Assembly: GCF_030378165.1 (NCBI RefSeq)
Contig: NZ_CP119766.1
Coordinates: 4,154,001-4,218,000, forward strand
Source of the DNA: Flavobacterium panacagri
GTDB lineage: Bacteria; Bacteroidota; Bacteroidia; Flavobacteriales; Flavobacteriaceae
DNA: 64,000 bases
Direction: 5' to 3'
Below, piece by piece: positions 59,580 to 64,000 of this stretch. Each line of letters starts with the position of its first letter. Positions within the stretch are counted from its first letter, which is position 1. The translations under genes were made by a program, and so were the position numbers. The notes under the pieces are model-generated. The model worked only from the letters and a program-made list of their open reading frames with translations, searched no databases and had not been told where the DNA came from.

Positions 59580-60320
59580 ATGTATAGAACTATAATTATT
59601 GAAGACGAACAACGCATACGCGAAGCTTTATCGATTATACTTGAAATGGTGGCGCAAGATCAAATTCAGATTATCGCTTATGCGGAAAGTGTTGAAGAAG
59701 CCGTAAAATTAATTGATCGCTTAAAACCCGATTTAGTTTTTATGGACATTATGCTCCAAAACGGAACTGGTTTTGATGTTTTACAGCAAATTTCATTTAA
59801 TTCGTTTCATCTTATTTTTACAACGGCTTACGAACAGCATGCTATAAACGCGTTTAAATACAGCGCGATCGATTATCTTTTAAAACCAATTGATCCCGAA
59901 GAACTTAAAACAGCTATTGATCGTATCGCTCTTTTACAAGAAAGAGTTTTGGAAAAACAACAGCTAACAGAATTGCAACAGAATCTCACCAAAACACCAG
60001 ATCGAATTATTCTCCCAACTCAGGAAGCAATGTATGTAGTCAAATTAGAACAAATTTTAAGATGTGAAACTTCGGGTTCATACACCACTTTCTTTTTGAC
60101 TGATGGCAGAAAAATAATGGTTTCAAAACCGCTGAAAAATTACGAAGACATGTTAGAGCCTCCAATGTTTTTTAGAGTTCATCAATCCCATTTAATCAAT
60201 GTAAATTCAATTGTAAGCTATTCTCGTGAAGGAATGGTACATATGAATGATAAGTCGGTGGTTCCAATTTCTAGAGGAAAAAAAGAACAGTTTTTTAAAT
60301 TGATGAAGGAGGAAAATTGA
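59580..60320 (+). CDS. LytTR-family response regulator
   Basis: Partner of the upstream kinase, two bases away. The receiver domain (residues 1-120) has the acidic pocket IIEDEQ, the phosphorylation site Asp56 (LVFMDIMLQNGTG) and Lys102 (DYLLKPIDPEEL). The C-terminal LytTR DNA-binding domain (about 140-243) includes ILRCETSGSYTTFFLTDG and FFRVHQSHLINVNSI. Regulators of this kind bind pairs of short repeats upstream of their targets; the targets are not apparent, although the envelope-like genes diverging at 57313 are the nearest candidates. Length is normal. Confidence 0.95.
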   Translation: MYRTIIIEDEQRIREALSIILEMVAQDQIQIIAYAESVEEAVKLIDRLKPDLVFMDIMLQNGTGFDVLQQISFNSFHLIFTTAYEQHAINAFKYSAIDYLLKPIDPEELKTAIDRIALLQERVLEKQQLTELQQNLTKTPDRIILPTQEAMYVVKLEQILRCETSGSYTTFFLTDGRKIMVSKPLKNYEDMLEPPMFFRVHQSHLINVNSIVSYSREGMVHMNDKSVVPISRGKKEQFFKLMKEEN

Positions 60321-60329
60321 AAGGTTAAA

Positions 60330-60420
60330 ATCCAAAAGAATAAATTCCAAATTCCAGGTTTCAGTTACTTACGGTAAAGCATAAACAACAAACCATAAAC
60401 AATCAACCATTAACAATCAA
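60330..60420. repeat. short repeat-like intergenic DNA
   Basis: It contains AAATTCCAAATTCCA (also at 10837) and a series of near-repeats of CATAAACAA / CATTAACAATCAA. It looks like dispersed intergenic repeat material and has no coding content. Confidence 0.35.
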
Positions 60421-60516
60421 AATCTTCCTAATACCAATTCAAAACGCCCATAGACAAAACAAGTCTTTCAGCATCGGTTTGTTGCTTCTATTTTTGAAGT
60501 AATAAATACTAAAACG

Positions 60517-60846
60517 ATGAATAATAAAACCCTTTCTATTTTAAGCTATATCACTATTATTGGATGGATTGTAGCATTTGTTAAAAGTAAAGATTTAACT
60601 CCTAAAAGTGATCTAGTAAATTACCATTTAAAGCAAGGTTTTGGAATCTTTTTGGTTTCATTAGCCATAAATATTGCTTTATCGATTGTGGTGAGTATAG
60701 TTCCTGCTCTTTATTTCTTAAGTTACGTTGGATATGTAATCTTGATTTTATGGATCTTCGGAATTATTAATGCTGCAAATGAACAAAAGAAACCAATTCC
60801 TGTAATAGGAAAAATCTTCGAAGATAAATTTGGTTTTATCAATTAA
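60517..60846 (+). CDS. DUF4870 family membrane protein
   Basis: The 109-residue protein has three or four membrane helices. The N-terminus MNNKTLSILSYITIIGWIV, the polar loop with YHLKQGFGIFL (residues 45-55) and the C-terminal IWIFGIINAANEQKKPIP-type motif (LWIFGIINAANEQKKPIPVI, residues 79-98) match the DUF4870 or TIC20-like family. The role is unknown. It is probably monocistronic; possible TATTTTTG -7 box at 60489-60496. Confidence 0.8.
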   Translation: MNNKTLSILSYITIIGWIVAFVKSKDLTPKSDLVNYHLKQGFGIFLVSLAINIALSIVVSIVPALYFLSYVGYVILILWIFGIINAANEQKKPIPVIGKIFEDKFGFIN

Positions 60847-61021
60847 TCTGTACTCGCCTTTTAGCTGACGTTTTTATTTTTTGGATGTAGGATTTGATTC
60901 TCAAAGAATCTCAGTGGTTTCCGTGGGGTCACACTGAGTAGTACTTGGGGATCTTTTCTACTTTAAACAGACTTTTTCTTCCCAGATAATCTATATTCTA
61001 TTCTCCATATTCTATTCCTCA

Positions 61022-61315
61022 CTAAGATAACCCTTCCAATTGCTTAAAAACAGGAATCAAAGCTTTTCCTTTTTCGGTAAGATTATATTCAATATGAAGC
61101 GGTTTTAACTTAATTGTTGTTTTTTCCAAAAGTCCTTCTTCTTCCAATTCCTTTAAGGCAGTGGCCAAAGATTGTTTATTTGATCCTTGAATTTGTCTCA
61201 GCAAAGTATTAAATCGCAAAGGCGATTCTACTGACAAACGAAAAATTTCTGCTTTCCATTTTCCGGATAACATTTTTAAAAGCCTTTGTGCCGGACAAGT
61301 TTCTACTTCTTCCAT
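61022..61315 (-). CDS. HxlR-family winged-helix transcriptional regulator
   Basis: The 97-residue protein is a single HxlR domain: CPAQRLLKMLSGKWKAEI near residue 6, LRFNTLLRQIQGSNKQSLAT (helix-turn-helix, about 35-54), KELEEEGLLEKT, and LTEKGKALIPVFKQL at the end. The N-terminal Cys7 is common in the family and in some members senses electrophiles or disulfide stress. It lies alone, with a small membrane gene diverging 90 bases away that may be its target. A regulated operon cannot be identified. Confidence 0.93.
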   Translation of the reverse strand: MEEVETCPAQRLLKMLSGKWKAEIFRLSVESPLRFNTLLRQIQGSNKQSLATALKELEEEGLLEKTTIKLKPLHIEYNLTEKGKALIPVFKQLEGLS

Positions 61316-61405
61316 AGTTTTACAGGGTAGTCAAAAAAAATTGACCTATTGTTTTGGATTCTTTTTTAATTAAATTTTGTGCAGATTGTAATGTAAAAAT
61401 AGAAA

Positions 61406-61537
61406 ATGAAACGAAAGAAACCAAGTGAAATGAGCATGGAAGAACTGCTTAAAGCCCAAAAAACAATTAATATTGTTATTGTTTTCTTGGTGAGCGCATC
61501 ATTACTGCTGTTTTTTATAATTCTATTTTTATTTTAA
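61406..61537 (+). CDS. 43-aa small membrane protein
   Basis: The ORF MKRKKPSEMSMEELLKAQKT has a conserved-looking amphipathic N-terminus followed by one hydrophobic span (INIVIVFLVSASLLLFFIIL). Short flavobacterial proteins with SEMSMEELLK-like starts exist (some are labelled redox-active disulfide protein 2), but this one has no cysteine. It diverges from the HxlR regulator with a 90-base gap, so HxlR could control it; that is inference. Confidence 0.6.
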   Translation: MKRKKPSEMSMEELLKAQKTINIVIVFLVSASLLLFFIILFLF

Positions 61538-61682
61538 AAAAAATCAGTTGAAAAATCGAGTCTGCAGCTTTATAAAGTAAATCTGACGATTAAATAGAGA
61601 GATGTGTCTAATTTAATTTTTTGTTGATAAAAAGTTTTATAAAAAAATTTAAATTTGGTCTCCCTAAATAAGCTCATAAATT

Positions 61683-64000
61683 ATGATTTTTCAAAAAAGA
61701 CCTATTTATTTTTTATCGCTGTTTTTCTTTCTTTTACTTTCTCTACAAAGTAATTCTCAAGAACAGCAACTTACTAAAAAACAAACTCCAGGAAGACTTT
61801 TCAATGACAGTACTGCAACTGACAGTGATTATTTAATGTCAATTGAAAAAGCAGAAGAAGTTCTCGAATCTGCCTATAACGATATTGATTTTAAAGGCGA
61901 CACACACCATCTTTTTGGCGACATGAAACGTACCGAAAGTAAACTAAACCTTATTCTGGCAAGTTTAAAAGGTGCTAATCCAAATGTACGTAACCAACAG
62001 ATGTATCGCATAGTACTGCAGGAAATCCAGCAGGAATTAGAAGATCAGAACAAAGCTGTAAATGAACACAATCTGAATCTCGAAAACATAAAAAAACGTG
62101 TTATTGAACTTCGTAAAGATAAAACTTTAGTCACCTTAATACGAGATACTATTCGCCGTAAGCAATTCAAAAAAGAATTTGCTAATCTGAAAAAACACTA
62201 CGTTGGCACAGATAGTTTAATGACTACTAATCAGACTGTATTAAACACTAAAAAAAGACTAATTGTACAACGCCGAATTGCCGTTTCAAATGCTTTGGTG
62301 ACTGTTGAAAGCAAACTTGAAAAGTCTGGAATAAATATTTTCAACAAAGAATATCCTTCTTTATGGCAGATTAGCGATTCTGCTGCAAACAAAAAAGTAA
62401 CGCATAATATTAAGGCAAAGATTATTATTGAAGAAAATGTTGCGGCCTATTATGTTGGTTATAAAGCCGGCGCTTTAATCACGCTTTGTTTTTTCATGGG
62501 ATTATTATTTTGGTATATCTCCAGAAATATAAAATACCTTAAAACAAACGGGCATTTCGAAAATCTTTCGCAGCTAAACTTTAAATATTTAAATCGTGGT
62601 GTTATTGTTCCAGTAATCGTGATTGCTTTAAATATCGTTGTGGTAACCAACTTATATGCTCCTGCCCTTTTTCTAGAATTTATGCAGCTTATTTTACTTG
62701 GAGCTTTGACAATACTTTTCAAAAATCAGTGGTCAGGAGTTTCAATGCGTAACTGGCTTATGCTTTTAGGATTATTCTTTGCGCTTTGCTTCCTTGATTT
62801 ATTTATAACGATTGGTTTGTTGCAGCGATTTGCTTTTGTTGCCATTAATGTTCTGGGAATCCGTTATGGCTTGGTACAAATCAAAACATTAAAAGAAGAA
62901 CTTTATATAAAAGCTTTCTTTAAATGGGCAAGCATCCTTTTTATTGCTTTAAATGTTTTGTCTATTCTTTATAATGTATTCGGAAGAGTTTCGCTTTCTA
63001 ATATGCTAAGTTTAACAGCATTTATTTCTCTTACACAGATTGTTGCTTTGAGTGTATTATTGAAGATTATTCTTGAAATTATTCTGTTGCAGATTTACAC
63101 CACAAGAGTAAAAAGAGGCATCGTAAAAATGTTCGATTACGAAAATTTATCTGACACTTTAAAGAAGCCATTTATCATTGTAATTAGTTATATGTGGCTG
63201 ATTGTTATTGCTTCCAACTTGAATATTTGGGAATCACTACGTGCCGCTTTTCAAAAGTTATTAAGTCATCCAAATACTATCGGAAGTATTACCTTTACTT
63301 TAGGTAATATCGTTTTATTCTTTATTATCATTTGGGCAGCACATTTACTTCAAAATTATGTTGCGTATTTCTTTGGTGAAATTGATGAAGAAAACGAAGA
63401 AAATATCAACAAAAGACAGCATTCTAAATTATTAATTACCAGATTGGTCGTTTTAATAAGTGGTTATCTTTTAGCTGTTGCTGCGTCTGGAATGCCTTTA
63501 GATAAATTGAGTATTCTTTTAGGCGCTTTAGGTGTAGGTGTCGGACTTGGGCTTCAGAATATTGTAAACAACTTTGTATCGGGCATTATTTTAATTTTTG
63601 ATAAACCAATTCAGATTGGCGATGTGGTGGAAATTAGTTCAGAATCAGGCCGAGTAAAATCGATGGGACTTAGAACAACCAAAATCAATGCCCCAAATGG
63701 TGCAGAAATCATTATTCCGAATGGTAATTTATTATCGCAGAATATTACCAACTGGACGTATACCGATAATTACAAATTAGTTGAAGTAACTTTTGAGATC
63801 GTAGGAGAAACGGTTCCAGAAGAAATTAATTTAATAGTAAACGAAACATTGGCAAATTTACCAATGGTAAACAGTTCAAAACCATCACAAATTTATTACA
63901 GTGCTATTTCTGACGGAAAATATAAACTTTTAATCAAATTCTGGTGCAGTATCTATAGAACTGAAGAAACGATAAGTTTAGCCAGACAAGAACTTTACGT
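61683..64000 (+). CDS. Large mechanosensitive channel (MscS family), partial at the window end
   Basis: The reading frame is open from the ATG at 61683 to the window edge (772 codons), so the C-terminus is cut. A signal peptide (MIFQKRPIYFLSLFFFLLL to NSQ) is followed by a periplasmic coiled region (about residues 35-250, with KQFKKEFANLKK and VESKLEKS), then a series of about ten membrane helices from residue 255. The MscS core is near residues 605-670: KLSILLGALGVGVGLGLQNI (pore helix), FDKPIQIGDVVEI and NGAEIIIPNGNLLSQNITNW. This resembles the long MscK/MscM-type channels. Role: release of solutes on osmotic down-shock, by family. Confidence 0.9.
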   Translation, partial: MIFQKRPIYFLSLFFFLLLSLQSNSQEQQLTKKQTPGRLFNDSTATDSDYLMSIEKAEEVLESAYNDIDFKGDTHHLFGDMKRTESKLNLILASLKGANPNVRNQQMYRIVLQEIQQELEDQNKAVNEHNLNLENIKKRVIELRKDKTLVTLIRDTIRRKQFKKEFANLKKHYVGTDSLMTTNQTVLNTKKRLIVQRRIAVSNALVTVESKLEKSGINIFNKEYPSLWQISDSAANKKVTHNIKAKIIIEENVAAYYVGYKAGALITLCFFMGLLFWYISRNIKYLKTNGHFENLSQLNFKYLNRGVIVPVIVIALNIVVVTNLYAPALFLEFMQLILLGALTILFKNQWSGVSMRNWLMLLGLFFALCFLDLFITIGLLQRFAFVAINVLGIRYGLVQIKTLKEELYIKAFFKWASILFIALNVLSILYNVFGRVSLSNMLSLTAFISLTQIVALSVLLKIILEIILLQIYTTRVKRGIVKMFDYENLSDTLKKPFIIVISYMWLIVIASNLNIWESLRAAFQKLLSHPNTIGSITFTLGNIVLFFIIIWAAHLLQNYVAYFFGEIDEENEENINKRQHSKLLITRLVVLISGYLLAVAASGMPLDKLSILLGALGVGVGLGLQNIVNNFVSGIILIFDKPIQIGDVVEISSESGRVKSMGLRTTKINAPNGAEIIIPNGNLLSQNITNWTYTDNYKLVEVTFEIVGETVPEEINLIVNETLANLPMVNSSKPSQIYYSAISDGKYKLLIKFWCSIYRTEETISLARQELY

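Noticed and set aside
62459..62722. 87-codon minus-strand frame inside the MscS gene
   Set aside because: It is antisense to membrane helices of the partial MscS gene and has no features of its own.
1..64000. tRNA or rRNA genes, riboswitches, insertion sequences, prophage
   Set aside because: I looked for tRNA-like cloverleaf ends, transposase or integrase motifs and known riboswitch cores in the gaps and saw none; a covariance-model scan would be needed to exclude small RNAs.

Overview
The window looks like chromosomal DNA from a Flavobacterium-type member of the Bacteroidota. Evidence: very AT-rich intergenic DNA, promoters with a TAnnTTTG -7 box, few strong Shine-Dalgarno sequences, a menaquinone pathway, a ResB-CcsA fusion, an RND pump fused to its outer-membrane factor, a lipoprotein with an acidic patch after the lipid cysteine, and many flavobacterial-type intergenic palindromes. 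I recognise no rRNA, tRNA, insertion sequence, prophage or CRISPR array. The gene content is mostly housekeeping; accessory flavour lies in small proteins, intergenic repeats and the 37-41 kb and 55-57 kb stretches.

Layout. 0-5 kb: SelO AMPylase, YpdA-type reductase, CYTH protein, a double-OmpA protein and a membrane-anchored helix-hairpin-helix protein. 5-15 kb: menaquinone genes on the minus strand (menD, menB, menA, menC), interrupted by an S1-domain regulator (CvfB type), an M28 peptidase, a UPF0173 hydrolase and a TPR protein; menE, menF and menH are not present here. 15-20 kb: thioredoxin-like protein, GNAT acetyltransferase, glutathione peroxidase, ECF sigma/anti-sigma pair. 20-28 kb: cytochrome c maturation fusion ccsBA, then a tight plus-strand cluster (DUF2520 Rossmann protein, KdsC-like phosphatase, UbiA prenyltransferase, Maf, small MscS) and an AI-2E family permease. 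28-38 kb: outer-membrane and secreted proteins, a surface lipoprotein, and a PIG-L deacetylase, 35-aa membrane peptide and sodium:solute symporter operon. 38-41 kb: small membrane and hypothetical proteins and a DsbA/FrnE oxidoreductase. 41-46.7 kb: the complete four-gene ligase-associated DNA repair module (MBL exonuclease, ATP-dependent ligase, Lhr-like helicase, PdeM phosphoesterase). 46.9-55 kb: oleate hydratase and a CusA/CzcA-type metal efflux operon. 55-61 kb: a frameshifted lipoprotein gene, two related membrane proteins, a secreted protein, a LytS/LytTR two-component pair, DUF4870 and HxlR-type genes. 61.7 kb to the end: a large MscS channel cut by the window edge.

Functional links: menaquinone synthesis and ccsBA serve respiration; YpdA, glutathione peroxidase, DsbA and thioredoxin-like proteins serve thiol redox; the ligase module forms one DNA repair unit; the PIG-L/symporter operon suggests uptake and deacetylation of an N-acetylated sugar compound.

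Points worth a second look: a one-base frameshift near 55470 with 43 sensible codons beyond it; two arrays of short palindromes spaced about 50 bases apart (48864-49084 and 19825-19984); a structured element at 37721-37818 that may be the known Flavo-1 RNA; two sigma-54-like promoters of the same form; three genes whose -7 box sits only 4-5 bases before the start codon (possible leaderless mRNAs); and six unannotated-length small ORFs.
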